From positions 1 through 27,091 of the forward strand of contig DKPJ01000007.1 of assembly GCA_002480085.1 (NCBI GenBank): a stretch of 27,091 bases of DNA. The letters run 5' to 3'. The stretch is from Enterobacteriaceae bacterium UBA7338 (GTDB lineage Bacteria; Pseudomonadota; Gammaproteobacteria; Enterobacterales; Enterobacteriaceae). A program made the translations under genes and the position numbers. The notes below the pieces were generated by a model. That model saw nothing but the letters and a program-made list of their open reading frames with translations, ran no database searches and had not been told where the DNA came from. This document shows, one piece after another, positions 1 to 7,774 of this stretch (within the stretch, counting starts at the first letter, position 1; every line of letters starts with the position of its first letter).

Positions 1-154
1 TGGCGTATATTACGCTTTCCTCATTCAGAGTCAAGCGTTTATTTTCGCTTTTCTCTGTCAGAACTTCCGGAGAAGTCCTGCTGACGCGGCGGCTTGTTTG
101 CCGTTGTTCCGTGTCGATGGAGGCGCATTATAGGGAGTTCTCGAGCGCCCGCAA
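1..154 (-). promoter_or_regulatory. rRNA operon promoters P1 and P2 (rrnE-like)
   Basis: Read on the minus strand, this stretch matches the layout of the E. coli rrnE promoters. P1 has a -35 TTGCGG (149-154), a 16-bp spacer and a perfect -10 TATAAT (127-132), so transcription should start near 119. P2 has TTGACT (29-34), a 16-bp spacer and TAATAT (7-12). The GCGCC(T)CC discriminator and the ACGGAACAACGGCAAAC stretch between them are typical of enterobacterial rrn leaders. A-T rich sequence just upstream of the P1 -35 (about 155-180) is in the place of the UP element. The 16S gene itself lies beyond position 1. Assignment to rrnE rests on the neighbouring purH and on similarity recalled from memory. 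Confidence 0.9.
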
Positions 155-230
155 TAGTTAAATTGCAGAAAAATGACTGACTGCTGCATTCCACAGCAAA
201 AGGTGGCCTTATACCTTTTTACGCACAGAG

Positions 231-239
231 TTATCCACA
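231..239 (+). promoter_or_regulatory. Consensus DnaA box
   Basis: The sequence TTATCCACA is an exact match to the strong DnaA box consensus TTATNCACA. It lies between the divergent rRNA P1 promoter and the purH promoter, about 110 bp upstream of the P1 start and just upstream of the PurR operator. The match is seen directly; binding by DnaA is an inference, since a single 9-mer can occur by chance. Confidence 0.4.
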
Positions 240-271
240 CTGCTGCGAAAAATTGAAAATTAACGAGCGAT

Positions 272-293
272 GCGCAAACGTTTTCGTTAAAAT
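272..293 (+). promoter_or_regulatory. purHD promoter region with PurR operator
   Basis: The 16-mer GCGCAAACGTTTTCGT (272-287) matches the PurR box ACGCAAACGTTTTCGT at 15 of 16 positions and is nearly palindromic. It directly abuts a -10-like TAAAAT (288-293), so bound PurR would block RNA polymerase. No good -35 is visible 16-18 bp upstream. purHD belongs to the PurR regulon of enterobacteria, where the repressor binds with hypoxanthine or guanine as co-repressor. The operator call is strong; the exact -10 is less certain. Confidence 0.8.
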
Positions 294-313
294 GCCCCCG
301 CCAATTAGAGGCG

Positions 314-363
314 GCCCCTCGTGGGGCGTTAGCTGAGTTTTTAGAGAAAAATTCAGCTAACGC
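314..363 (+). promoter_or_regulatory. Structured purH 5' leader (two hairpins)
   Basis: Two stem-loops sit in the predicted untranslated leader between the promoter and the purH start. The first is short and GC-rich (314-318 with 323-327, loop TCGT). The second is a nearly perfect 17-bp stem, 326-342 pairing with 347-363 around the loop AGAG, with one G-T pair. No run of T follows either, so neither is a simple terminator. They share bases 326-327, so full formation of one limits the other. The role is unknown; mRNA stability or control of purH translation are possible. Confidence 0.5.
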
Positions 364-397
364 TCTCTGTAATGTTCAAATCCCGGGGATTTATACC

Positions 398-1984
398 ATG
401 CAACAACGTCCAGTCCGCCGCGCCCTGCTCAGTGTTTCTGATAAGGCCGGTATCGTCGAATTTGCTCAGGCTCTCTCCCAGCGCGGCGTGGAGCTGCTCT
501 CCACCGGCGGTACTGCCCGTTTGCTGGCAGATAAAGGCCTGCCGGTCACTGAAGTCTCCGATTACACCGGCTTCCCAGAAATGATGGATGGACGCGTCAA
601 GACTCTGCACCCGAAAGTGCACGGCGGCATTCTTGGCCGTCGCGGCCAGGATGATGGGATCATGGCCCAGCATGGCATCGAACCTATCGATATGGTGGTG
701 GTTAACCTCTATCCCTTTGCCGCTACCGTTGCCCGTGAGGGCTGCTCGCTGGAAGACGCCGTTGAGAATATCGATATCGGTGGCCCTACCATGGTGCGCT
801 CTGCTGCCAAGAACCATAAAGACGTGGCGATTGTAGTAAAGAGCAGCGACTACCATGCCATCATTAATGAGATGGATGCGAATAACGGTTCCCTCTCCCT
901 TGAGACCCGTTTCGATCTCGCGATCAAAGCGTTTGAGCATACTGCCGCCTATGACGGCATGATCGCCAACTACTTCGGTAGCCTGGTTCCGTCTTACCAC
1001 GGTGAAACCAAAGATCCCGCTGGCCGCTTCCCGCGTACGCTGAACCTGAACTTTATTAAGAAGCAGGATATGCGCTACGGTGAGAACAGCCACCAGCAGG
1101 CTGCCTTCTATATAGAAGAAGGCGTTAAAGAGGCTTCTGTGGCGACGGCTATCCAGGTGCAGGGCAAAGCGCTCTCCTATAACAACATCGCCGACACCGA
1201 CGCGGCGCTGGAGTGCGTGAAAGAGTTCAACGAGCCGGCCTGTGTCATCGTCAAGCATGCCAACCCATGCGGCGTGGCGGTAGGCAGCTCTATTCTCAGC
1301 GCGTACGATCGTGCCTATAAAACCGATCCGACCTCGGCCTTCGGCGGCATCATTGCCTTTAACCGCGAGCTGGATGCCGATACCGCCCAGGCGATCATCT
1401 CCCGCCAGTTTGTTGAGGTGATCATTGCCCCCTCCGCCACGGAAGAGGCGCTGAAGATCACCGCTGCCAAACAGAACGTCCGCGTCCTGACCTGCGGCAA
1501 GTGGGCAGAACGTGTTGCGGGTCTCGATTTCAAACGCGTTAACGGCGGTCTGCTGGTTCAGGACCGCGATCTCGGCATGGTCACCAATAAAGAGCTGCAC
1601 GTAGTTAGCAAGCGCCTGCCGACCGAAGAGGAGATGCGTGATGCCCTCTTCTGCTGGAAAGTGGCGAAGTTTGTGAAGTCCAACGCCATTGTCTATGCCA
1701 AAGATAAGATGACCATTGGCATTGGCGCAGGCCAGATGAGCCGCGTCTACTCTGCGAAAATTGCCGGTATCAAAGCCGGTGACGAAGGACTGGAAGTGAA
1801 AGGCTCCGCGATGGCCTCCGACGCCTTCTTCCCGTTCCGCGATGGTATCGATGCCGCGGCAGCCGTGGGCGTGACCTGCGTGATCCAGCCGGGCGGCTCT
1901 ATTCGCGATGACGAGGTCATTGCCGCCGCCGACGAGCATGGCATTGCGATGATCTTTACCGGTATGCGTCACTTCCGCCATTAA
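398..1984 (+). CDS. purH: Bifunctional AICAR transformylase / IMP cyclohydrolase
   Basis: PurH carries out the last two steps of IMP synthesis: it formylates AICAR with 10-formyl-THF and then closes the ring. At 528 residues it is the usual length (E. coli about 529). The N-terminal MGS-like cyclohydrolase domain covers roughly residues 1-200, with the STGGTA loop near 35 and KTLHPKVHGG at 68-77. The C-terminal transformylase domain carries the catalytic Lys-His pair at 286-287 in VKHANPCG. The ATG at 398 is preceded by GGGG and gives the family N-terminus. It is first in the purHD operon, 15 nt ahead of purD, and is expected to be repressed by PurR through the upstream operator. Nothing looks broken. 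Confidence 0.98.
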   Translation: MQQRPVRRALLSVSDKAGIVEFAQALSQRGVELLSTGGTARLLADKGLPVTEVSDYTGFPEMMDGRVKTLHPKVHGGILGRRGQDDGIMAQHGIEPIDMVVVNLYPFAATVAREGCSLEDAVENIDIGGPTMVRSAAKNHKDVAIVVKSSDYHAIINEMDANNGSLSLETRFDLAIKAFEHTAAYDGMIANYFGSLVPSYHGETKDPAGRFPRTLNLNFIKKQDMRYGENSHQQAAFYIEEGVKEASVATAIQVQGKALSYNNIADTDAALECVKEFNEPACVIVKHANPCGVAVGSSILSAYDRAYKTDPTSAFGGIIAFNRELDADTAQAIISRQFVEVIIAPSATEEALKITAAKQNVRVLTCGKWAERVAGLDFKRVNGGLLVQDRDLGMVTNKELHVVSKRLPTEEEMRDALFCWKVAKFVKSNAIVYAKDKMTIGIGAGQMSRVYSAKIAGIKAGDEGLEVKGSAMASDAFFPFRDGIDAAAAVGVTCVIQPGGSIRDDEVIAAADEHGIAMIFTGMRHFRH

Positions 1985-1999
1985 TTCACGGAGCAGAGA

Positions 2000-3289
2000 A
2001 TGAAAGTATTAGTTATTGGTAACGGCGGACGCGAGCATGCCCTGGCGTGGAAAGCGGCCCAGTCCCCGCTGGTGAGCACCGTTTTCGTGGCTCCCGGCAA
2101 TGCCGGTACGGCGCTGGAGCCAACCCTGCAGAACGTCGCCGTGAGCGCGACGGATATCGCTGGGCTGCTGAGCTTCGCCCAGAATGAGAAGATCGATCTG
2201 ACTATCGTTGGCCCGGAAGCGCCGCTGGTCATTGGCGTGGTGGATGCATTCCAGGCGGCGGGGCTAAAAATCTTTGGTCCAACCCAGGGTGCCGCCCAGC
2301 TTGAAGGCTCTAAAGCGTTCACTAAAGATTTCCTTGCTCGCCACGCTATCCCGACCGCGGAGTATGAGAACTTTACCGAAATCGAACCCGCCCTGGACTA
2401 CCTGCGCGAGAAAGGCGCGCCAATCGTTATTAAAGCCGATGGTCTGGCCGCGGGTAAAGGCGTCATTGTGGCGATGACTCTGGAAGAGGCGGAAGCCGCC
2501 GTGCACGATATGCTGGCAGGCAACGCCTTTGGCGACGCCGGGCACCGTATCGTTATCGAAGAGTTCCTCGACGGCGAAGAGGCGAGCTTTATTGTGATGG
2601 TTGACGGCGAGCACGTCCTCCCGATGGCCACCAGTCAGGATCATAAGCGCGTCGGCAACGGTGATACCGGCCCGAACACCGGCGGGATGGGCGCCTACTC
2701 CCCTGCGCCGGTTGTGACCAGCGAGGTGCACCAGCGCACCATGGATCGCGTGATCTGGCCAACCGTAAAAGGCATGGCGGCGGAAGGCAATACCTACGTT
2801 GGCTTCCTCTATGCCGGGCTGATGATCGACAAAGAGGGCAACCCGAAGGTAATTGAGTTTAACTGCCGCTTTGGCGATCCGGAAACCCAGCCGATTATGC
2901 TGCGTATGAAGTCCGACCTGGTGGAGCTGTGTCTGGCCGCCTGTGAAGGCAAGCTCGATGAGAAGACCTCTGAGTGGGACGATCGCGCCTCGCTTGGGGT
3001 AGTGATTGCCGCAGGTGGCTACCCGGGCAGCTACCGCACCGGCGACGTGATCCACGGCCTGCCGCTGGAGAGCGTCGGCGGTAAGGTGTTCCATGCTGGT
3101 ACCACGCTTGCTGATGACGAGCAGGTGCTTACCAGCGGTGGACGCGTGCTCTGTGCTACCGCGCTGGGTAACACCGTCGCTGAAGCGCAGAAGAACGCCT
3201 ATGCGCTGATGGCGGATATTCACTGGGATGGCAGCTTCAGCCGCCAGGATATTGGCTATCGCGCTATTGCGCGGGAAGAGCAGCAGTAA
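2000..3289 (+). CDS. purD: Phosphoribosylamine--glycine ligase (GAR synthetase)
   Basis: PurD joins glycine to phosphoribosylamine using ATP, the second step of purine synthesis. The 429 residues equal the E. coli length. The N-terminal fold starts with VLVIGNGGREHALAW (3-17). An ATP-grasp domain follows, with ADGLAAGKG at 146-154 and the family signature RFGDPETQ at 290-297. The ATG lies 15 nt after the purH stop and is preceded by a GGAG motif, so it is co-transcribed with purH. The gene ends at a REP-like terminator. In E. coli the zraPSR genes come next; here they are absent and yjaH lies convergent. Confidence 0.98.
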   Translation: MKVLVIGNGGREHALAWKAAQSPLVSTVFVAPGNAGTALEPTLQNVAVSATDIAGLLSFAQNEKIDLTIVGPEAPLVIGVVDAFQAAGLKIFGPTQGAAQLEGSKAFTKDFLARHAIPTAEYENFTEIEPALDYLREKGAPIVIKADGLAAGKGVIVAMTLEEAEAAVHDMLAGNAFGDAGHRIVIEEFLDGEEASFIVMVDGEHVLPMATSQDHKRVGNGDTGPNTGGMGAYSPAPVVTSEVHQRTMDRVIWPTVKGMAAEGNTYVGFLYAGLMIDKEGNPKVIEFNCRFGDPETQPIMLRMKSDLVELCLAACEGKLDEKTSEWDDRASLGVVIAAGGYPGSYRTGDVIHGLPLESVGGKVFHAGTTLADDEQVLTSGGRVLCATALGNTVAEAQKNAYALMADIHWDGSFSRQDIGYRAIAREEQQ

Positions 3290-3296
3290 CCTCTCC

Positions 3297-3333
3297 AGGG
3301 CGGCATGGCGCTTGCGCTTATCCGCCCTGTTTT
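3297..3333 (+). terminator. REP-like terminator of purHD
   Basis: AGGGCGG (3297-3303) pairs with CCGCCCT (3322-3328) and is followed by GTTTT. The interior ATGGCGCTTGCGCTTATCC resembles the enterobacterial REP palindromic unit. The element lies 8 nt after the purD stop, between convergent purD and yjaH, so it probably ends purHD transcription. Confidence 0.7.
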
Positions 3334-3340
3334 AACCCCT

Positions 3341-4039
3341 TCAGAAACTCTTCGCCTGCGGTTGCCAGGTACAAAAGTCCTCATTTGCCACCAGCAGCAG
3401 CTGCGTCCCTTCCGGCGCGTCTAACCATGCAAGGCTGACGTCCGCTGAGGAGTGCTGCTGACGACGCTGGATATGGCTCAGCGCCTGCGGTTCAAAATCG
3501 GGCTTAATGGTTTGGCCTTCACAGGTGGTGACCGAGCCGTCGCTGTGCCAGCGTCCCTGACGCAGCATGACGTGGCCCTGGCGTAGAGCGTCGCTGGTCT
3601 GGCGGATCTGGTCGGCGCGATAGCGGTAGAGGGCAATCTGGTCGCTGGAGAGCTGCTGCTTCTGGCCGTTGACTTCTCGCTGCATAAAGCTGAGTTCGCC
3701 ACGCTCGTCAAAGCGGGCGCGAATATGTTCCGGCGGCGTGCCGTAGACGTTAAGTTCGATCAGCGCCAGCCTATCGCCCTGCCATCGGTATTCGCTGATA
3801 GAGGTATCCCCGCTGCGCCACGGACTAAACGCCGTGAGGAGATGGACGGCGTCTCCGTCGTCCTTACGCCATATGCGCACCGCCCCTTGATCCCCCGCGT
3901 AGCCGCTGGCGGTAAAGGGTGGCAGTGAATCATCGTGGCTACAGGCGGTCAGCAACAGCAGGCCCGCCAGCGTCAGGGTGCGACGCCAGACAGACAAAAG
4001 GGGCGAAACCGCCCCCTCATCAAAACTGTTCGCTGTCAC
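3341..4039 (-). CDS. yjaH: DUF1481 family lipoprotein YjaH
   Basis: This 232-residue protein resembles E. coli YjaH, a DUF1481 protein of unknown function. Residues 19-33 form a lipoprotein signal: two Arg, a hydrophobic stretch and the lipobox LTAC with Cys33, so it should be lipidated and anchored in the envelope. The start chosen is GTG at 4039, with an AAGG Shine-Dalgarno that overlaps the hupA stop. An in-frame TTG at codon 15 would give a more typical 18-residue signal, so the start is not settled. It lies 6 nt downstream of hupA and is probably co-transcribed with it. A pair of cysteines (168 region and near the C-terminus) could form a disulfide; that is inference. Confidence 0.9.
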   Translation of the reverse strand: MTANSFDEGAVSPLLSVWRRTLTLAGLLLLTACSHDDSLPPFTASGYAGDQGAVRIWRKDDGDAVHLLTAFSPWRSGDTSISEYRWQGDRLALIELNVYGTPPEHIRARFDERGELSFMQREVNGQKQQLSSDQIALYRYRADQIRQTSDALRQGHVMLRQGRWHSDGSVTTCEGQTIKPDFEPQALSHIQRRQQHSSADVSLAWLDAPEGTQLLLVANEDFCTWQPQAKSF

Positions 4040-4045
4040 GCGGCC

Positions 4046-4318
4046 TTATTTAACTGCGTCTTTCAGAGCTTTGCCAGAAACAAATGCCGGCACGTTAGCT
4101 GCGGCGATTTTGATTTCGTTACCGGTCTGCGGGTTGCGGCCAGTACGCTCAGCGCGGTGGTTCACTTTGAAGGTTCCGAAACCAACCAGTTGTACAGCAT
4201 CGCCTTCTTTCAGAGACTCAGTAATAGCAGCCAGGGTGGATTCCAGGGCAGCTTTCGCCTGTACTTTAGACAGGTCAGCTTTGTCTGCAATTACATCAAT
4301 CAGTTGAGTCTTGTTCAT
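4046..4318 (-). CDS. hupA: DNA-binding protein HU subunit alpha
   Basis: HU-alpha is a small nucleoid protein that bends DNA and pairs with itself or with HU-beta. The 90 residues are the exact family length. The beta-arm region GFGTFKVNHRAERTGRNPQTG (about 46-66) carries the conserved RTGRNPQTG motif with the proline that intercalates into DNA. The ATG is preceded by AAGGAT at a good distance. About 186 bp separate it from yjaG upstream, enough for its own promoter, but I could not pick a convincing -35/-10 pair. yjaH follows after 6 nt. Confidence 0.98.
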   Translation of the reverse strand: MNKTQLIDVIADKADLSKVQAKAALESTLAAITESLKEGDAVQLVGFGTFKVNHRAERTGRNPQTGNEIKIAAANVPAFVSGKALKDAVK

Positions 4319-4470
4319 AAGTTATCCTTACAATGTGTTTATCGCTTGCTAAGCATCGAGTGCGACGAAAATGCCAGAAAAGCACTCTCCTGCATACACG
4401 CACCGATAGCCACTTTTTTTCGCCCTCCAAATGTAGACCAGACGGGGGGCCAATGGGAAGCCTTCCAGAG

Positions 4471-4504
4471 AGACAAAACAGGCGTTAAATCACGTTTTGT
4501 TGTC
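4471..4504 (-). terminator. Possible terminator or stem-loop after yjaG
   Basis: Just after the yjaG stop, ACAAAAC (4473-4479) pairs with GTTTTGT (4494-4500), and the flanks AGAC/GTCT can extend the stem past one bulged base. The stem is A-T rich and is not followed by a clean T run on the minus strand, so it may be a weak terminator or an mRNA 3'-end stabiliser. Confidence 0.3.
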
Positions 4505-5095
4505 TCATTGCTGCAAAAGTATACCGATATTGCTCTCGCCCGCCTCGCGTAAGTCCGCGCGTAGCCCTTTAATCAGCTCAATATCGCGTTCTTCACAGTC
4601 AGCCAAAAGTCGGAATATTTCCCACTGAATATCCCACTCCTGCTCTACGGCCGGGTTCGCTTTCAGCTCATCATCGGTCATTTCGCGACCTGCCTGGGTC
4701 ATCTCCAGCATCGCTACCGTGGTGATTGAGGTCTTGCTCACCTCAATGGTGTGCTCCAGGGTCTCACCGCTCAGGCGCGAGTGCAGCAGTTCGCTTAAGG
4801 CCACGCAGGCGTCGATGGCCGGATAGACGCCGTAGAGATCGTAATCGTCAGCTACCGGGATCGCCTCTTCCAGCTTCTCGAGCTGGCTGTCGAAATTCAC
4901 CTTCGCATCTTTCACCGTCAGCGTCTCCCAGATCAGGTCAACAATGCGGCGATAGAGCTGCGCGTCACCGAAGCCGGTCTGCTGGCAGAACATGGCGTAG
5001 TTCGGATACATGCGCTCGCACAGGCAGGCCATAAAGGTGACGTGCTGCCAGCTCTCCAGCCTCTCCAGGCGCAGGTGAATAGGGTTTTGTAACAT
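4505..5095 (-). CDS. yjaG: DUF416 family protein YjaG
   Basis: This 196-residue protein matches E. coli YjaG in length and sequence and belongs to DUF416. It looks soluble, mostly helical and acidic, with no signal peptide or membrane segment. Its function is not known. It is the last gene of the run nudC-hemE-nfi-yjaG, 42 nt after the nfi stop. The start ATG has only a weak GAGAAT upstream, but gives the family N-terminus MLQNPIHLRLERL. Confidence 0.93.
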   Translation of the reverse strand: MLQNPIHLRLERLESWQHVTFMACLCERMYPNYAMFCQQTGFGDAQLYRRIVDLIWETLTVKDAKVNFDSQLEKLEEAIPVADDYDLYGVYPAIDACVALSELLHSRLSGETLEHTIEVSKTSITTVAMLEMTQAGREMTDDELKANPAVEQEWDIQWEIFRLLADCEERDIELIKGLRADLREAGESNIGILLQQ

Positions 5096-5137
5096 GGTGG
5101 ATTCTCGCTATCGGAAATTAGCCGCAGTGTACCTGAA

Positions 5138-5809
5138 TCAGGGCTGAATTTCCTGCCATCGCACAAATGCCGGACGCCGCGACGCAACGGCATCGGCCCA
5201 GCGCGTGGGTTCCGGCAGACGGTAGCCTTGGGTACAGCGCTGAACCCACGCCAGGGCGCTGTCCATGCTCACCCGGTGGCCGGTGGCGACAAACAGCGGA
5301 TTGCAGCGCGCCTTGCTGCGCCATACCCACGCCAGCTGCTCGCCCTTATCCATCAACGGCGCGAGCGCGCCTGGCTCAGGCGAGAGCGGCTCAAACTTGC
5401 CGCACAGGCGTTTCTTCGCCACCCCAATGGTCGGGACATCCACCAGCAGGCCGAAGTGGCTGGCGACGCCGAGGCGGCGCGGGTGCGAGATGCCGTGGCC
5501 GTCAACGAACAGCAGATCGGGTTTTTGCGACAGCATCTCCCACGCTGCCAGCAGCGCAGGATATTCACGAAAAGAGAGAAAGCCGGGGATATAGGGCATG
5601 GTGGTGGCGATACGCGCAACCTGGTACTCCACCAGCTCCAGCGAGGGGTACTTCAGTACCACCATCGCCGCTCGGGTCACTTCGCCCCCCTGCTCAAAGC
5701 CGACGTCCGCGCCGCCGATAAAGGCCGGGGGATCGCTAATGAAACGATCCTCGCGGATAACCGATGAGGCAAGTTCTATTTGCTGAGCGCGTAGCGACGC
5801 GAGATCCAT
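5138..5809 (-). CDS. nfi: Endonuclease V (deoxyinosine 3'-endonuclease)
   Basis: Endonuclease V nicks DNA at the second phosphodiester bond 3' of deoxyinosine, which arises by adenine deamination, and starts alternative excision repair. The protein is 223 residues, the usual size. The metal-binding acidic residues are present: Asp35 in GGADVGF, Glu82 in FREYPAL and Asp103 in VDGHG. The strand-separating motif PYIPGFLSFRE (72-82) is intact. Its Shine-Dalgarno overlaps the hemE stop codon (TAAGGAG), so translation of the two genes is probably coupled. Confidence 0.97.
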   Translation of the reverse strand: MDLASLRAQQIELASSVIREDRFISDPPAFIGGADVGFEQGGEVTRAAMVVLKYPSLELVEYQVARIATTMPYIPGFLSFREYPALLAAWEMLSQKPDLLFVDGHGISHPRRLGVASHFGLLVDVPTIGVAKKRLCGKFEPLSPEPGALAPLMDKGEQLAWVWRSKARCNPLFVATGHRVSMDSALAWVQRCTQGYRLPEPTRWADAVASRRPAFVRWQEIQP

Positions 5810-5818
5810 ATATGCTCC

Positions 5819-6883
5819 TTAGCGGTGATATTGCTCCGACAGACGATGTACCGCCTCGACAAATGCGCCTGCATGCTCAGGCGGGACATCCTGATGAATA
5901 CCGTGGCCAAGGTTGAAGACGTGCCCTTCGCCCTGGCCGAAACCAGAAAGTATAGTCGCGACTTCCTCTTCGATACGGGCCGGTGGCGCATAGAGCATCG
6001 ACGGATCCATATTGCCCTGCAGCGCGACCTTATGCCCTACGCGACGACGGGCGTCGGCAATATCAGTGGTCCAGTCGAGACCCAGCGCATCACAGCCGGT
6101 CTCCGCCATCGCCTCCAGCCACTGTCCGCCGCCTTTGGTAAACAGGGTAACCGGCACGCGGCGGCCTTCGTTCTCCCGCAGCAGGCCATCAACAATCTTG
6201 TGCATGTAGTAGAGCGAGAACTGCTGATAGTCGCGCCCGGTCAGCACCCCACCCCAGGTGTCGAAAATCATCACCGACTGCGCGCCGGCTTTGATCTGCG
6301 CGTTGAGGTAGAGCGTAACGCTCTTCGCCAGCTTCTCCAGCAGCGCGTGCAGGGTTTGCGGCTCGGCATACATCATCTTCTTGATCACGGTGAAGGCCTT
6401 GCTGCTGCCACCTTCCACCATGTAGGTTGCCAGCGTCCACGGGCTACCAGAGAAGCCAATCAGCGGCACCTCGCCCTTCAGCTCGCGGCGGATGGTGCGC
6501 ACGGCGTTCATCACGTAGCCCAGCTCCTGCTCCGGATCGGGAACAGGCAGGCGGTCAACGTCGGCTTTGCCGGTAATTGGCAGGCTAAAGCGCGGGCCTT
6601 CCCCGGCTTCAAAGTAGAGACCCAGCCCCATCGCATCGGGGATAGTCAGAATATCTGAAAACAAAATGGCGGCATCAAGGGGGTAACGGCGCAGCGGCTG
6701 CAGGGTGACCTCGCAGGCCAGCTCGGCGTTTTTGCACAGCGACATAAAATCGCCCGCCTGGGCGCGCGTGGCTTTGTACTCCGGCAGATAGCGCCCGGCC
6801 TGTCTCATCATCCATACCGGCGTGATGTCTACGGGCTGGCGCAGCAGCGCGCGCAGGTAACGATCGTTTTTCAGTTCGGTCAT
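5819..6883 (-). CDS. hemE: Uroporphyrinogen decarboxylase
   Basis: HemE removes four carboxyl groups from uroporphyrinogen III to give coproporphyrinogen III in heme synthesis. I place the start at the ATG at 6883 (MTELKNDRYL). It has GAGGAA upstream and gives 354 residues, as in E. coli; the reading frame stays open five codons further upstream. Signature 1 (PVWMMRQAGRYLPEY, 22-36) holds Arg27. The catalytic Asp77 lies in LFSDILT. Signature 2 is GFSGSPWTLATYMVEG, and the C-terminal NLGHGI motif is intact. It lies 52 nt after nudC and its stop overlaps the nfi Shine-Dalgarno. Confidence 0.97.
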   Translation of the reverse strand: MTELKNDRYLRALLRQPVDITPVWMMRQAGRYLPEYKATRAQAGDFMSLCKNAELACEVTLQPLRRYPLDAAILFSDILTIPDAMGLGLYFEAGEGPRFSLPITGKADVDRLPVPDPEQELGYVMNAVRTIRRELKGEVPLIGFSGSPWTLATYMVEGGSSKAFTVIKKMMYAEPQTLHALLEKLAKSVTLYLNAQIKAGAQSVMIFDTWGGVLTGRDYQQFSLYYMHKIVDGLLRENEGRRVPVTLFTKGGGQWLEAMAETGCDALGLDWTTDIADARRRVGHKVALQGNMDPSMLYAPPARIEEEVATILSGFGQGEGHVFNLGHGIHQDVPPEHAGAFVEAVHRLSEQYHR

Positions 6884-6935
6884 TTTGCAGTTCCTCAATG
6901 CGTCAGACCGTTAGTGTAACACGCCGCCCTCTGCT

Positions 6936-7727
6936 TCACTCATACTCTGCCCGACCCTCATACTCTGCACGGCATAGTGCGACCGTATCCTCAATCAGCC
7001 GTCGCGCCACGGTGCCCGGCGGCGGCAGGAGCGGCAGCTGGTCATAGCGGTACCAGCCCGCGTCCAGCAGCTCGTTGGGATCGATGACGATATCGCCGCT
7101 GTCATACTCGGCCATAAAGGCGGTCATCAGGGATTGCGGGAACGGCCAGGGTTGGGAGGTGACGTAGCGCAGGTTTTTCACCCGGATACCGCTCTCCTCC
7201 ATCACTTCGCGGGCAACGGTCTGCTCCAGGGTCTCGCCGACCTCGACGAAGCCAGCCAGCACGGTGTAGATCCCGTTGCGATGGCGGGTGTGCTGGGCCA
7301 AGAGAATATGGTCATCACGGCGGATGGCGACGATGATGCAGGGGGCGATTTGCGGGTAGTAGCGCTCGCGGCAGTTGTCGCAGAGCATCGCCCACTCGGT
7401 TTTGCTCGGATGCATGGTGTGCCCGCAGTAGCCGCAGAACTTATGTGAACGGTAGAACTCCGCCAGCTGTACGCCGCGCCCGGCAAGCTGGAACAGACCA
7501 ACGTCCTGATCCATCAGCTGGCGTACCGAAGCCATCTCCTGATGTCGGGACTGGCGAACCAGCCACACCGATTCCCCCTGCCATTCGCCGATAATTAACC
7601 CACGCTGGCCCACAAGATCAAAATTTACTGCCTCGCCATGTGGTAATTCTCCAGCGGGCAACCATAATTTTTGTTCATGGCTGACGATCCACCAGCCCTG
7701 ATCGGTTAATTCGATGACACGTTCCAT
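6936..7727 (-). CDS. nudC: NAD(H) pyrophosphatase / RNA NAD-cap decapping hydrolase
   Basis: NudC is a Nudix hydrolase that cleaves NADH and removes the NAD cap from RNA 5' ends. The zinc ribbon cysteines are at 98, 101, 116 and 119. The Nudix box runs from Gly159 to Ile181 (GFVEVGETLEQTVAREVMEE). The NudC-specific SQPWPFPQSLM motif follows. I chose the ATG at 7727, which aligns with the E. coli N-terminus; a GTG four codons upstream (7739) is also possible, and neither has an ideal Shine-Dalgarno. The protein is 263 residues against 257 in E. coli. The excess is an 18-bp tandem duplication at the 3' end that adds a second RAEYE. It leads the hemE-nfi-yjaG run and is divergent from rsd. Confidence 0.95.
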   Translation of the reverse strand: MERVIELTDQGWWIVSHEQKLWLPAGELPHGEAVNFDLVGQRGLIIGEWQGESVWLVRQSRHQEMASVRQLMDQDVGLFQLAGRGVQLAEFYRSHKFCGYCGHTMHPSKTEWAMLCDNCRERYYPQIAPCIIVAIRRDDHILLAQHTRHRNGIYTVLAGFVEVGETLEQTVAREVMEESGIRVKNLRYVTSQPWPFPQSLMTAFMAEYDSGDIVIDPNELLDAGWYRYDQLPLLPPPGTVARRLIEDTVALCRAEYEGRAEYE

Positions 7728-7774
7728 AATCTGTTGCACTACCTTAGCGACACTGGCATGTTGGTTACATCATT

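Noticed and set aside
58..240. 60-codon frame on the minus strand in the rRNA promoter region
   Set aside because: It covers the rrn P1 promoter and its leader; the sequence is explained by those elements.
353..1981. Long open frame of 542 codons antisense to purH
   Set aside because: It mirrors purH, has no Shine-Dalgarno, and shows no family resemblance. Long antisense frames are expected opposite genes with strong codon bias.
2264..3223. 319-codon open frame antisense to purD
   Set aside because: Shadow of purD with no ribosome-binding site and no known motif.
3935..4552. 205-codon frame opposite hupA
   Set aside because: Shadow of hupA and its upstream region, with no start signal.
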